NCBI GenBank assembly: GCA_033558025.1
Contig: JAUCEF010000017.1
Coordinates: 3,720,001-3,784,000 of the forward strand
Reading direction: 5' to 3'
DNA from: Phytophthora sp. 'mugwort'
Taxonomy: Eukaryota > Oomycota > Peronosporomycetes > Peronosporales > Peronosporaceae
DNA: 64,000 bases
Part shown: piece by piece, positions 23,407 to 37,000 of the stretch
Position numbering within the stretch: position 1 is the first letter of the stretch
How the letters are laid out: every line of letters begins with the position of its first letter
Translations under genes and position numbers: made by a program
The notes under the pieces: model-generated
Databases searched by the model: none
Told to the model about the DNA's origin: nothing
Seen by the model: the letters and a program-made list of their open reading frames with translations, nothing else

Positions 23407-24503
23407 TGCCTTTTCCCGCTGCTTCTGAATCCGTCTGTGCACCGAGACCGACACACGCGAGCGAACGCACTCGTTGTTGCTTCAGCTTCGTGTGCACCAG
23501 TGCGTCAGCTGTTGTTGCTCTTCTTGCGCGTTTTTTATCTCCTCCTCGGATGCACTGTGTCATCGAGCACCACCATCTCGTCGCTTACATCTGCAAGCCG
23601 ATGTACACAACCCCCTACGGCACGATTGCAACGGAAAGACAAATCCAGATACGCTTTACATATAGCTAGCTGCTCGCTGAGGTATGGGAAGCGAATAACG
23701 GGACACACAAGCGTGTACCCTTGTAATGCCTTTCTCGACGAAGAGGCAGCTGAGCATGCGAACAAAAGGCAGTGCCTCCAGTCGGTCGCAGTAGCCAATC
23801 GTCATTTGACATCGAAGATGGCGCTGGAGAGACGCAGTGGCGCGTGGATTGGATGAGAGGTGGGGTTGAGCCGACGGGCGTATAAACGGTCGCGAGTGCA
23901 AGAGACAGCAAGAGCACACACAGATTTGTTTATGTACTGCGTGTGCTTTTTTGTGCATATTTGCATGTGTGTGTGAATGCACGTATATGAATTGGCGCGA
24001 CCTTTTTGGCTTTGCGCACGCCAAGCAACAAACAGGGAGTTGATTTGATGACGTGATTGGATAAGTACCTCCAGATGGCATGTTTGTTTGTGCTAATTTG
24101 GAATGCTGATGTTAATTTGAAATGTGTGGGCTGGATCTGAGCTGGTACTTGCGACTGAGTTGAGTACGGCGTACGCTTATGCGGCTCCGCACTCGTGACG
24201 TTTGACTGACTGGCTCTACTTGTGTTAGACAGCTCTTGCACTCGAGCACAAGGACAGCAGTGCGCAGCACAGTGGTGGTCTACCCCCGCGCCGCGGTTAA
24301 CGCGGTCGTATAAGTGCGCTTTGATATTATGAGGTTGGTTTTGTTACGTGTGTGTTTTGGTGTGGTGTTGTTTGTTTACTTACAGCTTAAGAAGTGTGAA
24401 AAGAGCGTCTCGAGCAGGGAAAGTCTTTGAGGTGTGAAAAGAGCGTCTCGAGCAGGAAAAGTCTTTGAGGTGTGAAAAGAGCGTCTCGAGCAAGGAAAGT
24501 TAC

Positions 24504-24575
24504 GCCTGTGTGGCTCAGTGGTAGAGCATCTGTCTTGTAAACAGAAGGTCCCCGGTTCAATCCCGGGCGGAGGCA
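24504..24575 (+). tRNA. tRNA-Thr (TGT), array B
   Basis: Sequence as at 4,000; its upstream flank has TACAGCTTAAG instead of TACATCTTAAG, shared with the unit before 7,583. Confidence 0.96.
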
Positions 24576-25671
24576 TGCCTTTTCCCGCTGCTTCTGAATC
24601 CGTCTGTGCACCGAGACCGACACACGCGAGCGAACGCACTCGTTGTTGCTTCAGCTTCGTGTGCACCAGTGCGTCAGCTGTTGTTGCTCTTCTTGCGCGT
24701 TTTTTATCTCCTCCTCGGATGCACTGTGTCATCGAGCACCACCATCTCGTCGCTTACATCTGCAAGCCGATGTACACAACCCCCTACGGCACGATTGCAA
24801 CGGAAAGATAAATCCAGATACGCTTTACATATAGCTAGCTGCTCGCTGAGGTATGGGAAGCGAATAACGGGACACACAAGCGTGTACCCTTGTAATGCCT
24901 TTCTCGACGAAGAGGCAGCTGAGCATGCGAACAAAAGGCAGTGCCTCCAGTCGGTCGCAGTAGCCAATCGTCATTTGACATCGAAGATGGCGCTGGAGAG
25001 ACGCAGTGGCGCGTGGATTGGATGAGAGGTGGGGTTGAGCCGACGGGCGTATAAACGGTCGCGAGTGCAAGAGACAGCAAGAGCACACACAGATTTGTTT
25101 ATGTACTGCGTGTGCTTTTTTGTGCATATTTGCATGTGTGTGTGAATGCACGTATATGAATTGGCGCGACCTTTTTGGCTTTGCGCACGCCAAGCAACAA
25201 ACAGGGAGTTGATTTGATGACGTGATTGGATTAGTACCTCCAGATGGCATGTTTGTTTGTGCTAATTTGGAATGCTGATGTTAATTTGAAATGTGTGGGC
25301 TGGATCTGAGCTGGTACTTGCGACTGAGTTGAGTACGGCGTACGCTTATGCGGCTCCGCACTCGTGACGTTTGACTGACTGGCTCTACTTGTGTTAGACA
25401 GCTCTTGCACTCGAGCACAAGGACAGCAGTGCGCAGCACAGTGGTGGTCTACCCCGCGCCGCGGTTAACGCGGTCGTATAAGTGCGCTTTGATATTATGA
25501 GGTTGGTTTTATTACGTGTGTGTTTTGGTGTGGTGTTGTTTGTTTACTTACATCTTAAGAAGTGTGAAAAGAGCGTCTCGAGCAGGGAAAGTCTTTGAGG
25601 TGTGAAAAGAGCGTCTCGAGCAGGAAAAGTCTTTGAGGTGTGAAAAGAGCGTCTCGAGCAAGGAAAGTTAC

Positions 25672-25743
25672 GCCTGTGTGGCTCAGTGGTAGAGCATCTG
25701 TCTTGTAAACAGAAGGTCCCCGGTTCAATCCCGGGCGGAGGCA
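25672..25743 (+). tRNA. tRNA-Thr (TGT), array B
   Basis: Sequence as at 4,000; start of the TGGATTGAATGAG variant block. Confidence 0.96.
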
Positions 25744-26877
25744 TGCCTTTTCCCGCTGCTTCTGAATCCGTCTGTGCACCGAGACCGACACACGCGAGCG
25801 AACGCACTCGTTGTTGCTTCAGCTTCGTGTGCACCAGTGCGTCAGCTGTTGTTGCTCTTCTTGCGCGTTTTTTATCTCCTCCTCGGATGCACTGTGTCAT
25901 CGAGCACCACCATCTCGTCGCTTACATCTGCAAGCCGATGTACACAACCCCCTACGGCACGATTGCAACGGAAAGACAAATCCAGATACGCTTTACATAT
26001 AGCTAGCTGCTCGCTGAGGTATGGGAAGCGAATAACGGGACACACAAGCGTGTACCCTTGTAATGCCTTTCTCGACGAAGAGGCAGCTGAGCATGCGAAC
26101 AAAAGGCAGTGCCTCCAGTCGGTCGCAGTAGCCAATCGTCATTTGACATCGAAGATGGCGCTGGAGAGACGCAGTGGCGCGTGGATTGAATGAGAGGTGG
26201 GGTTGAGCCGACGGGCGTATAAACGGTCGCGAGTGCAAGAGACAGCAAGAGCACACACAGATTTGTTTATGTACTGCGTGTGCTTTTTTGTGCATATTTG
26301 CATGTGTGTGTGAATGCACGTATATGAATTGGCGCGACCTTTTTGGCTTTGCGCACGCCAAGCAACAAACAGGGAGTTGATTTGATGACGTGATTGGATA
26401 AGTACCTCCAGATGGCATGTTTGTTTGTGCTAATTTGGAATGCTGATGTTAATTTGAAATGTGTGGGCTGGATCTGAGCTGGTACTTGCGACTGAGTTGA
26501 GTACGGCGTACGCTTATGCGGCTCCGCACTCGTGACGTTTGACTGACTGGCTCTACTTGTGTTAGACAGCTCTTGCACTCGAGCACAAGGACAGCAGTGC
26601 GCAGCACAGTGGTGGTCTACCCCGCGCCGCGGTTAACGCGGTCGTATAAGTGCGCTTTGATATTATGAGGTTGGTTTTATTACGTGTGTGTTTTGGTGTG
26701 GTGTTGTTTGTTTACTTACATCTTAAGAAGTGTGAAAAGAGCGTCTCGAGCAGGGAAAGTCTTTGAGGTGTGAAAAGAGCGTCTCGAGCAGGGAAAGTCT
26801 TTGAGGTGTGAAAAGAGCGTCTCGAGCAGGAAAAGTCTTTGAGGTGTGAAAAGAGCGTCTCGAGCAAGGAAAGTTAC

Positions 26878-26949
26878 GCCTGTGTGGCTCAGTGGTAGAG
26901 CATCTGTCTTGTAAACAGAAGGTCCCCGGTTCAATCCCGGGCGGAGGCA
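26878..26949 (+). tRNA. tRNA-Thr (TGT), array B
   Basis: Sequence as at 4,000; first of four consecutive 1,206-bp periods. Confidence 0.96.
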
Positions 26950-28083
26950 TGCCTTTTCCCGCTGCTTCTGAATCCGTCTGTGCACCGAGACCGACACACG
27001 CGAGCGAACGCACTCGTTGTTGCTTCAGCTTCGTGTGCACCAGTGCGTCAGCTGTTGTTGCTCTTCTTGCGCGTTTTTTATCTCCTCCTCGGATGCACTG
27101 TGTCATCGAGCACCACCATCTCGTCGCTTACATCTGCAAGCCGATGTACACAACCCCCTACGGCACGATTGCAACGGAAAGACAAATCCAGATACGCTTT
27201 ACATATAGCTAGCTGCTCGCTGAGGTATGGGAAGCGAATAACGGGACACACAAGCGTGTACCCTTGTAATGCCTTTCTCGACGAAGAGGCAGCTGAGCAT
27301 GCGAACAAAAGGCAGTGCCTCCAGTCGGTCGCAGTAGCCAATCGTCATTTGACATCGAAGATGGCGCTGGAGAGACGCAGTGGCGCGTGGATTGAATGAG
27401 AGGTGGGGTTGAGCCGACGGGCGTATAAACGGTCGCGAGTGCAAGAGACAGCAAGAGCACACACAGATTTGTTTATGTACTGCGTGTGCTTTTTTGTGCA
27501 TATTTGCATGTGTGTGTGAATGCACGTATATGAATTGGCGCGACCTTTTTGGCTTTGCGCACGCCAAGCAACAAACAGGGAGTTGATTTGATGACGTGAT
27601 TGGATAAGTACCTCCAGATGGCATGTTTGTTTGTGCTAATTTGGAATGCTGATGTTAATTTGAAATGTGTGGGCTGGATCTGAGCTGGTACTTGCGACTG
27701 AGTTGAGTACGGCGTACGCTTATGCGGCTCCGCACTCGTGACGTTTGACTGACTGGCTCTACTTGTGTTAGACAGCTCTTGCACTCGAGCACAAGGACAG
27801 CAGTGCGCAGCACAGTGGTGGTCTACCCCGCGCCGCGGTTAACGCGGTCGTATAAGTGCGCTTTGATATTATGAGGTTGGTTTTATTACGTGTGTGTTTT
27901 GGTGTGGTGTTGTTTGTTTACTTACATCTTAAGAAGTGTGAAAAGAGCGTCTCGAGCAGGGAAAGTCTTTGAGGTGTGAAAAGAGCGTCTCGAGCAGGGA
28001 AAGTCTTTGAGGTGTGAAAAGAGCGTCTCGAGCAGGAAAAGTCTTTGAGGTGTGAAAAGAGCGTCTCGAGCAAGGAAAGTTAC

Positions 28084-28155
28084 GCCTGTGTGGCTCAGTG
28101 GTAGAGCATCTGTCTTGTAAACAGAAGGTCCCCGGTTCAATCCCGGGCGGAGGCA
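28084..28155 (+). tRNA. tRNA-Thr (TGT), array B
   Basis: Sequence as at 4,000; second of the 1,206-bp series. Confidence 0.96.
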
Positions 28156-29289
28156 TGCCTTTTCCCGCTGCTTCTGAATCCGTCTGTGCACCGAGACCGA
28201 CACACGCGAGCGAACGCACTCGTTGTTGCTTCAGCTTCGTGTGCACCAGTGCGTCAGCTGTTGTTGCTCTTCTTGCGCGTTTTTTATCTCCTCCTCGGAT
28301 GCACTGTGTCATCGAGCACCACCATCTCGTCGCTTACATCTGCAAGCCGATGTACACAACCCCCTACGGCACGATTGCAACGGAAAGACAAATCCAGATA
28401 CGCTTTACATATAGCTAGCTGCTCGCTGAGGTATGGGAAGCGAATAACGGGACACACAAGCGTGTACCCTTGTAATGCCTTTCTCGACGAAGAGGCAGCT
28501 GAGCATGCGAACAAAAGGCAGTGCCTCCAGTCGGTCGCAGTAGCCAATCGTCATTTGACATCGAAGATGGCGCTGGAGAGACGCAGTGGCGCGTGGATTG
28601 AATGAGAGGTGGGGTTGAGCCGACGGGCGTATAAACGGTCGCGAGTGCAAGAGACAGCAAGAGCACACACAGATTTGTTTATGTACTGCGTGTGCTTTTT
28701 TGTGCATATTTGCATGTGTGTGTGAATGCACGTATATGAATTGGCGCGACCTTTTTGGCTTTGCGCACGCCAAGCAACAAACAGGGAGTTGATTTGATGA
28801 CGTGATTGGATAAGTACCTCCAGATGGCATGTTTGTTTGTGCTAATTTGGAATGCTGATGTTAATTTGAAATGTGTGGGCTGGATCTGAGCTGGTACTTG
28901 CGACTGAGTTGAGTACGGCGTACGCTTATGCGGCTCCGCACTCGTGACGTTTGACTGACTGGCTCTACTTGTGTTAGACAGCTCTTGCACTCGAGCACAA
29001 GGACAGCAGTGCGCAGCACAGTGGTGGTCTACCCCGCGCCGCGGTTAACGCGGTCGTATAAGTGCGCTTTGATATTATGAGGTTGGTTTTATTACGTGTG
29101 TGTTTTGGTGTGGTGTTGTTTGTTTACTTACATCTTAAGAAGTGTGAAAAGAGCGTCTCGAGCAGGGAAAGTCTTTGAGGTGTGAAAAGAGCGTCTCGAG
29201 CAGGGAAAGTCTTTGAGGTGTGAAAAGAGCGTCTCGAGCAGGAAAAGTCTTTGAGGTGTGAAAAGAGCGTCTCGAGCAAGGAAAGTTAC

Positions 29290-29361
29290 GCCTGTGTGGC
29301 TCAGTGGTAGAGCATCTGTCTTGTAAACAGAAGGTCCCCGGTTCAATCCCGGGCGGAGGCA
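29290..29361 (+). tRNA. tRNA-Thr (TGT), array B
   Basis: Sequence as at 4,000; third of the 1,206-bp series. Confidence 0.96.
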
Positions 29362-30495
29362 TGCCTTTTCCCGCTGCTTCTGAATCCGTCTGTGCACCGA
29401 GACCGACACACGCGAGCGAACGCACTCGTTGTTGCTTCAGCTTCGTGTGCACCAGTGCGTCAGCTGTTGTTGCTCTTCTTGCGCGTTTTTTATCTCCTCC
29501 TCGGATGCACTGTGTCATCGAGCACCACCATCTCGTCGCTTACATCTGCAAGCCGATGTACACAACCCCCTACGGCACGATTGCAACGGAAAGACAAATC
29601 CAGATACGCTTTACATATAGCTAGCTGCTCGCTGAGGTATGGGAAGCGAATAACGGGACACACAAGCGTGTACCCTTGTAATGCCTTTCTCGACGAAGAG
29701 GCAGCTGAGCATGCGAACAAAAGGCAGTGCCTCCAGTCGGTCGCAGTAGCCAATCGTCATTTGACATCGAAGATGGCGCTGGAGAGACGCAGTGGCGCGT
29801 GGATTGAATGAGAGGTGGGGTTGAGCCGACGGGCGTATAAACGGTCGCGAGTGCAAGAGACAGCAAGAGCACACACAGATTTGTTTATGTACTGCGTGTG
29901 CTTTTTTGTGCATATTTGCATGTGTGTGTGAATGCACGTATATGAATTGGCGCGACCTTTTTGGCTTTGCGCACGCCAAGCAACAAACAGGGAGTTGATT
30001 TGATGACGTGATTGGATAAGTACCTCCAGATGGCATGTTTGTTTGTGCTAATTTGGAATGCTGATGTTAATTTGAAATGTGTGGGCTGGATCTGAGCTGG
30101 TACTTGCGACTGAGTTGAGTACGGCGTACGCTTATGCGGCTCCGCACTCGTGACGTTTGACTGACTGGCTCTACTTGTGTTAGACAGCTCTTGCACTCGA
30201 GCACAAGGACAGCAGTGCGCAGCACAGTGGTGGTCTACCCCGCGCCGCGGTTAACGCGGTCGTATAAGTGCGCTTTGATATTATGAGGTTGGTTTTATTA
30301 CGTGTGTGTTTTGGTGTGGTGTTGTTTGTTTACTTACATCTTAAGAAGTGTGAAAAGAGCGTCTCGAGCAGGGAAAGTCTTTGAGGTGTGAAAAGAGCGT
30401 CTCGAGCAGGGAAAGTCTTTGAGGTGTGAAAAGAGCGTCTCGAGCAGGAAAAGTCTTTGAGGTGTGAAAAGAGCGTCTCGAGCAAGGAAAGTTAC

Positions 30496-30567
30496 GCCTG
30501 TGTGGCTCAGTGGTAGAGCATCTGTCTTGTAAACAGAAGGTCCCCGGTTCAATCCCGGGCGGAGGCA
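30496..30567 (+). tRNA. tRNA-Thr (TGT), array B
   Basis: Sequence as at 4,000; last intact gene before LINE copy 3. Confidence 0.96.
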
Positions 30568-31626
30568 TGCCTTTTCCCGCTGCTTCTGAATCCGTCTGTG
30601 CACCGAGACCGACACACGCGAGCGAACGCACTCGTTGTTGCTTCAGCTTCGTGTGCACCAGTGCGTCAGCTGTTGTTGCTCTTCTTGCGCGTTTTTTATC
30701 TCCTCCTCGGATGCACTGTGTCATCGAGCACCACCATCTCGTCGCTTACATCTGCAAGCCGATGTACACAACCCCCTACGGCACGATTGCAACGGAAAGA
30801 CAAATCCAGATACGCTTTACATATAGCTAGCTGCTCGCTGAGGTATGGGAAGCGAATAACGGGACACACAAGCGTGTACCCTTGTAATGCCTTTCTCGAC
30901 GAAGAGGCAGCTGAGCATGCGAACAAAAGGCAGTGCCTCCAGTCGGTCGCAGTAGCCAATCGTCATTTGACATCGAAGATGGCGCTGGAGAGACGCAGTG
31001 GCGCGTGGATTGAATGAGAGGTGGGGTTGAGCCGACGGGCGTATAAACGGTCGCGAGTGCAAGAGACAGCAAGAGCACACACAGATTTGTTTATGTACTG
31101 CGTGTGCTTTTTTGTGCATATTTGCATGTGTGTGTGAATGCACGTATATGAATTGGCGCGACCTTTTTGGCTTTGCGCACGCCAAGCAACAAACAGGGAG
31201 TTGATTTGATGACGTGATTGGATAAGTACCTCCAGATGGCATGTTTGTTTGTGCTAATTTGGAATGCTGATGTTAATTTGAAATGTGTGGGCTGGATCTG
31301 AGCTGGTACTTGCGACTGAGTTGAGTACGGCGTACGCTTATGCGGCTCCGCACTCGTGACGTTTGACTGACTGGCTCTACTTGTGTTAGACAGCTCTTGC
31401 ACTCGAGCACAAGGACAGCAGTGCGCAGCACAGTGGTGGTCTACCCCGCGCCGCGGTTAACGCGGTCGTATAAGTGCGCTTTTGATATTATGAGGTTGGT
31501 TTTATTACGTGTGTGTTTTGGTGTGGTGTTGTTTGTTTACTTACATCTTAAGAAGTGTGAAAAGAGCGTCTCGAGCAGGGAAAGTCTTTGAGGTGTGAAA
31601 AGAGCGTGTCGAGCAAGGAAAGTTAC

Positions 31627-31671
31627 GCCTGTGTAGCTCAGTGGTAGAGCATCTGTCTTGTAAACAGAAGG
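31627..31671 (+). pseudogene. tRNA-Thr 5' part (residues 1-45) split by LINE copy 3
   Basis: Same fragment and the same A at residue 9 as at 8,713-8,757. Residues 8-45 (31,634-31,671) are duplicated at 39,210-39,247. Confidence 0.93.
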
Positions 31672-32074
31672 AGTTTGCAATTTGCCGGCTACCCCACAAG
31701 TGCACATAGACAGGCCCATACCTGCTACTGCGCTTTCAAGCTTCGGTCCTTCCAGTCCCGTGTTGTCGTTTCTCCACCTCAGCCTATCTGCCGTGCTGTC
31801 GCCTCACCTGACTACCGGACCTTAAGACCCCGCCCCGCGCCGCGACACCACCACCACGCTAAGCCGTCGTGCTGCTGCCGCCGAAGAACTAAGTCGTCGC
31901 GACTCCCAATCGAGCCGCTCCCTTGAAGCTGTTGCCGAGTTTGCGCCTGTGGCCCTAGGAGGTCAGAGGAGTGCGGCCTAGCCCTACCGTAAAGGGGGGA
32001 ACGTGACAGCTGCGAGAGAGCAGCTGGAAGAAGAAACGCCCGAACTGGTCCGCCAGCCTTCGCAGCCCATCATC

Positions 32075-34034
32075 ATGGCGGCTCCTCGTCGTGACCAGAC
32101 TTGGCATGCTGAGTGGCGAAACAAGGCCCCACAGGTCGAGTTCTCGTTGCCCACCGATGACGCACTCGCGTCAGCGGAAAAGGCTATGTTGGATCCCGAG
32201 CGCAACGCTGATGACAAGAAAGCAGCTGCTCTACGTGGAGTTCCCCAGCTCGTCTCGAGTGAGTTGACCTACTCCATGTGGATTCCTGCGCGAGACCTGA
32301 CCGCCACGTTCTCTGATACGGAGATCATGACCTCGCTTGGATCGGATACGCAACCGGCCATCTGGTCGGCCAACGTCAGCCATCTGCGCGATTTCAAGAC
32401 CATTCGGAACGCTGGCATCAGCTTTGTATGCACTGATCAAGCTATCGCATCCAAGTTGGGTGGCCAGACGCTGTCGATCTGTGACCGAAACTATCGGGTT
32501 CAACCGTACTCCAAGTACTCCAGCTGGTACTATGTCGACTTGCAGCGCCTGCCTGACGAGGTCGATGACAGCGAGATCTACGACTGGTTCGCCGCACATG
32601 GGACACCACCGGTGTTCATCTGCCCTAGTCGTACGATTCGCGGTCTGAAGTCACGCAGCCGCCGAGTGTACTTCAACCACAAGTCCCCGCCCGAGTCGCT
32701 GATGCTTACGCCAACGACGCCGTTGCGAGAAATCAAGTTCGGTGACCATGGATACGCGGTGGTCAATCACCGCATCCGTGCGTTCAACCACGGCACGCCG
32801 CCCTTCCTGAAGGCGATGCATGAGAAACGCAAGGCTCACCCATCAGCATCTAAGTCGGTCGACCATGCGGCACATCAGGCTTCCTCGAAGCCTGCTGTTG
32901 CCACGAGCGTCGAAGCCAATGGCACGCCTATGAAAACGTCGGACGCCGAGTACGAGCCATCCGAGCCTAATGGCTCAGAAGTGAGTGACTCGGAAGCCAG
33001 TTCAGGCAGCGCTATGGAAGGTGTTGAAGGAGAAACTGTCGGAGACGGGATCACAGTCCAGCCCAATTCTATCTGGCCGTCGGATGAAGAACCTCCAAAT
33101 TTTCCCACTGGCTCGATCAAGCGAACAGACCGGGAGCCGGCGCGTATCTTGCGCGCCAAGCAACTTGTCTTTGGCAAGATGTCCACTCCCACAGCCAAGG
33201 CAAAGGAACTACTCCCGTCCCAGACTGGCTATCCAGTACTGGCATCCACCAACCAGTATGAGTGGCTGAGTGAGGGAGATGGTGGCAATGTCTCACCTGA
33301 TCAGGATATGACTCTCTGGGACAGTACTCAGATCCCGCCCTCCCCGGGTTGCCTCGTATGTCAAGCTGTCCAAGCCTGCCGAAAAGATACTCAACAGCGC
33401 TGCGATCAAGTACCCTGCAGAGACGATCACCCTCAATGACCTCTGCGACGTCATCGAATCGTACCTGACGGAGTTCTCGAACACCTCAGATGCCGATAGC
33501 AGCTTGTACGGGATCCAAGCCCAACCTAGCGTCCATCGCTTTTTATTAGACACCTCGGCTCCCGGTAACTATCAGCATCTTCGCAGCAAGACGTTTGGCC
33601 ACGCAGTACTCCGAATGATCTCTTCGAAGCTAGACTCCTCAGCGAAGGACTACTCGCTCAAGAACAAGTTGGCCGAGCTCTTCCCGGACGCTGACGACCT
33701 AAGCCCAGAAGTCGTGCTGCAGAGCCTTTGCTCTACCCCAAACGAGTTCTGGCTTCAAACGCGACTGGCCGAGTTTGATCTTGCGTTGCAAGTGATTGCT
33801 CCAAGCATCTATATGGATCCGGTCAAGGTCTGCGCTCTAATCCAAGAAGAAGCTACTACGCTGCCCCATCCGATGTGGCACCTCTGGGACGATCGCACCC
33901 TAGGGGTACTGGTAACCTCGCCGTTGGCAACTCGACTCCTTGATGGCCCGTTGCCGGACGACTTACGCCAATGCATCGTTGATCTCCAACAAGCGGCTTC
34001 GGCAGTAGCCAACTCGGGTAGCCCTTCTCTCTAA
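32075..34034 (+). pseudogene. LINE ORF1, copy 3, one frameshift
   Basis: The first segment (to 33,439) translates identically to copy 2. The frameshift near 33,345-33,357 is in the same place. Near 33,470 it has GGAGTTC where copy 2 has GGGGTTC. Confidence 0.75.
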
Positions 34035-37000
34035 TGGGAATTGGGCCCTGAGAGGGTTCTCGCTGAACGCTAACGGCATGAACCGGACCTCAAGGAGCTC
34101 GCTGCAGTACTTCTCTAAGACCTTTCACATGATCGGTCTTCAGGAGACGTGCTTCACCGGGCCCTTCAACTACCAGCGCTTGAAACAGATCTGGAGGCAA
34201 ACCTCGCGGTTTAATTCCAGCTTTTGGTCGCAAGAACATATGACTACATACACAGGGCACGCTGGTGTGGGCTTACTACTCACACCGACATGCCCTGTTC
34301 AAGATATCCAAGACGTTACCCTCCGTCATGTTAGCTCGGCTGATATGATGGATCGGTACTTACTACTACGCGGCACTCTGGACTTGAAAGAGACGTACAT
34401 TCATGTGGTGTATGCCTCCGTTAAAGGCCAGAAGCGGCCAACCTTCTTTAAGCACCTTCCAAGAGACTTCGACGATGATGTGCTGCATATTGTCATGGGC
34501 GACTTCAACACGGTGATGTCAAGCCAACTGGACCAAGCCAACCACACCGACCGAAATCGGTCGCGGGGACGAACCGAGCTGCTGGACTGGATGCAAGCTA
34601 TCAACGTTGTGGATGCATGGCGCCTGGAACATCCGACGCTCGTCGAGTTCACCAGCCCCAACTCCAGCTCAAGGTTAGGCTACGTGATGCTAAGCTCCCA
34701 GCTCTTCCACTCGGCCATGCGGGGCATTCTGCACGACTTTCGCAATCGCTCCAATATGGGTGACCACTGCGGCATCGACTTTCGACTCGGATCTGCTGTC
34801 TTTCGGCCGGCTAAGAGACCCCCTTGGCGCTGCCCAGAATGGATCATCCAGCTTTTTGAAGCGCAGCAGTATCTCCAAGAATCGCTGATCAAGTTGGCAG
34901 ACATGCTCCATGCACCAACGGACTCCCACTACAACCCGGGCTGCCTACTCGACGAGCACAAGCGTCGCGACAACATCTTCCTGCACGAGTTATTTGAATT
35001 CCGGAAGAATGCTCGCCAGCGCGAACTTGAGGAACTGCACCTGGAAATCAATGATCTGCAGCACCGCCAAGCGACGGAGCCTACCGATGATCAACGCCGG
35101 CGGCTGACTGAAAAGAGGGCACTACTGGAGGTCAAGATGAAGGTGAAAAAGTTCTACGCTTCGAAGAAGAAGTTTGCCTCCGACCTCCATGATTCTGAAC
35201 GAGGTACCAAGTACTTCTTCCGACCGCCTCAGATCCTGCACAACATTCTGATTCCTGTCAATTCGCCGGAGGCGTTGGAAGTCATGTGCCAGGAGCTCAA
35301 CCAGTTTTGGTCCGGGATCTATCGTTCACCTTCAAGGGAGTTCCATCATGACAAGCCGAAATGGGATCGCATCAAGCTGGCCCAGATCCTTGAACACACG
35401 ACCAAACATCTGACGCCGAAGCAAGCTGCCTATCTTGACAGTCCACTCACAGCAAATGACTTCTGCTGGGCTATTAAGCAGACGTCGTCGGGGAAGGCAA
35501 CAGGACCCGATGGGTTACCCCTGGCCTACTACCTAACTGATGTGCCGCTTTGGAGCCGTATCCTGGAGATTGTCTACGCGGCTCAACTGGAGAAAGGCAG
35601 GATGTCCAAGTTCCAGCGTCGCGGCCAAGTCTGCTTGCTATACAAGAAGGGAGACCGTAAAGAGCCTGGGAACTACAGACCCATTACCCTCCTCAACGTC
35701 GATGCCAAGCTGGGCCCCAAGATACTGGCATACCGTCTGGGAACTGTCTTAGATAGTTTCCTATTCTCTGACCAGTATGGCTTCGTGCCTGGGCACGATA
35801 TTCGTCATGCTCACCTGCGGCTTTAAGCACTCATGAAAGTGTATGAAGACGATGACGCGGTGGCTGGTGCTATCTTGCTTGACTTTGCCAAGGCCTTCGA
35901 CAGCGTGGTGTGGGATGCCCTTGACATGATCCTCGAGCACTTCCGCTTCGGCGAAGTGTTTCGTCGCTGGGTACGCGTGATGTTTCCTGGGACTTCGGTG
36001 GCGCTACTATTCAACGGTAGCCCACTTTCGCCCTTTGAATTAGGGAGAGGCGTGCGGCAAGGAGACCCTCTCTCCCCGGGTCTGTTCGTGCTTTACGCGG
36101 AACCTTTGCTGAACTTGATTCGCGCCAAGATGAAGGGATGCTGGACTTCGGTGTGGAGACTCTTCGGTGGTCCATACAGTTATCAGCTTTGCTGATGACT
36201 GTACTGGACTACTGAGGGACCTGCGGGATACTCAGCGTCTACTGGACTTGTGGATCTCTTCTGTGAGGCATCGGGCATGGAGCTGAACAAGAACAAGACC
36301 GTGGTGCTGCCGTTCCACCCCTGGAGCAGTGAAACCGACAGCATCCGTGAGGCACTATAGCAATTGGGACTAAAGGTTGTTGGGAACAACGACTCGGCCA
36401 AACTGCTTGGTATATACTACGGTCCCAAGCTCACAGACGCGGCACGGCTACAGCACATATTGGCGGACATGCAGACAAGGTGTTCACTGTGGAAGTACCG
36501 GGCACGCACTCTGCGAGGACAAGTGGTCATCTTACAACAGATCATCTTGCCTGTTCTCTGGTACACGGTCAGTGTCTGCTACATACCTGAAACTGGTTTC
36601 CAAGACCAAGTCCAGGACATGATAGCACGGTTCATGACCCAGTCTTCTACGTCAAACATCGTGCCCTGAGCTTGGTGGACGTTGCCCATGCAGATGGATG
36701 GGAGGCCTCGCTTAACGCCTGTGAAAACGATGATCGAGGGACTCCAACTACACATGCTCTGCAAGCTGCTCATGGCCGTACGCCAGTCACCGAATGATAT
36801 ACCCTCATGGGCCGCCCCAGTCATTGTGCTGTTTGACTCCGTGATGAAACCTTGGGGACGCGACTTTGACATCCTGTACGCGCCGGTCTGGAACAGCCCT
36901 CATCATGTGGTGTCTCGACGGCTAAGACGATGGAGACCGCTTGGTTTGTACTGGCACCATGTTCTCTTCCTTTGGAACACCAAACTGCGCCCCAAGATCA

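Larger units (their letters stand above)
17346..31623 (+). repeat. 38-bp minisatellite blocks of array B
   Basis: Blocks start at 17,346 (5 copies); 18,590, 19,758, 20,926 and 22,094 (3 each); 23,263 (2); 24,394 and 25,562 (3 each); 26,730, 27,936, 29,142 and 30,348 (4 each); and 31,555 (2). Every copy contains GTCTCGAGC with an XhoI-type CTCGAG core, except for the GTGTCGAGC variant in the last block. Confidence 0.95.
16296..31671 (+). repeat. tRNA-Thr tandem array B (13 units)
   Basis: Unit lengths in order are 1,243, four of 1,168, 1,131, 1,169, 1,168, four of 1,206 and 1,131 bp. Two homogenised sub-blocks stand out. Units in 18,278-21,942 share variants such as CACGTCAAG, GTGGGTTGG and, in part, CCGCACCGCGG. 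Units in 25,993-31,242 share TGGATTGAATGAG and GATTGGATAAGTAC, with 4-copy minisatellites. This pattern indicates recent local amplification. Confidence 0.97.
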
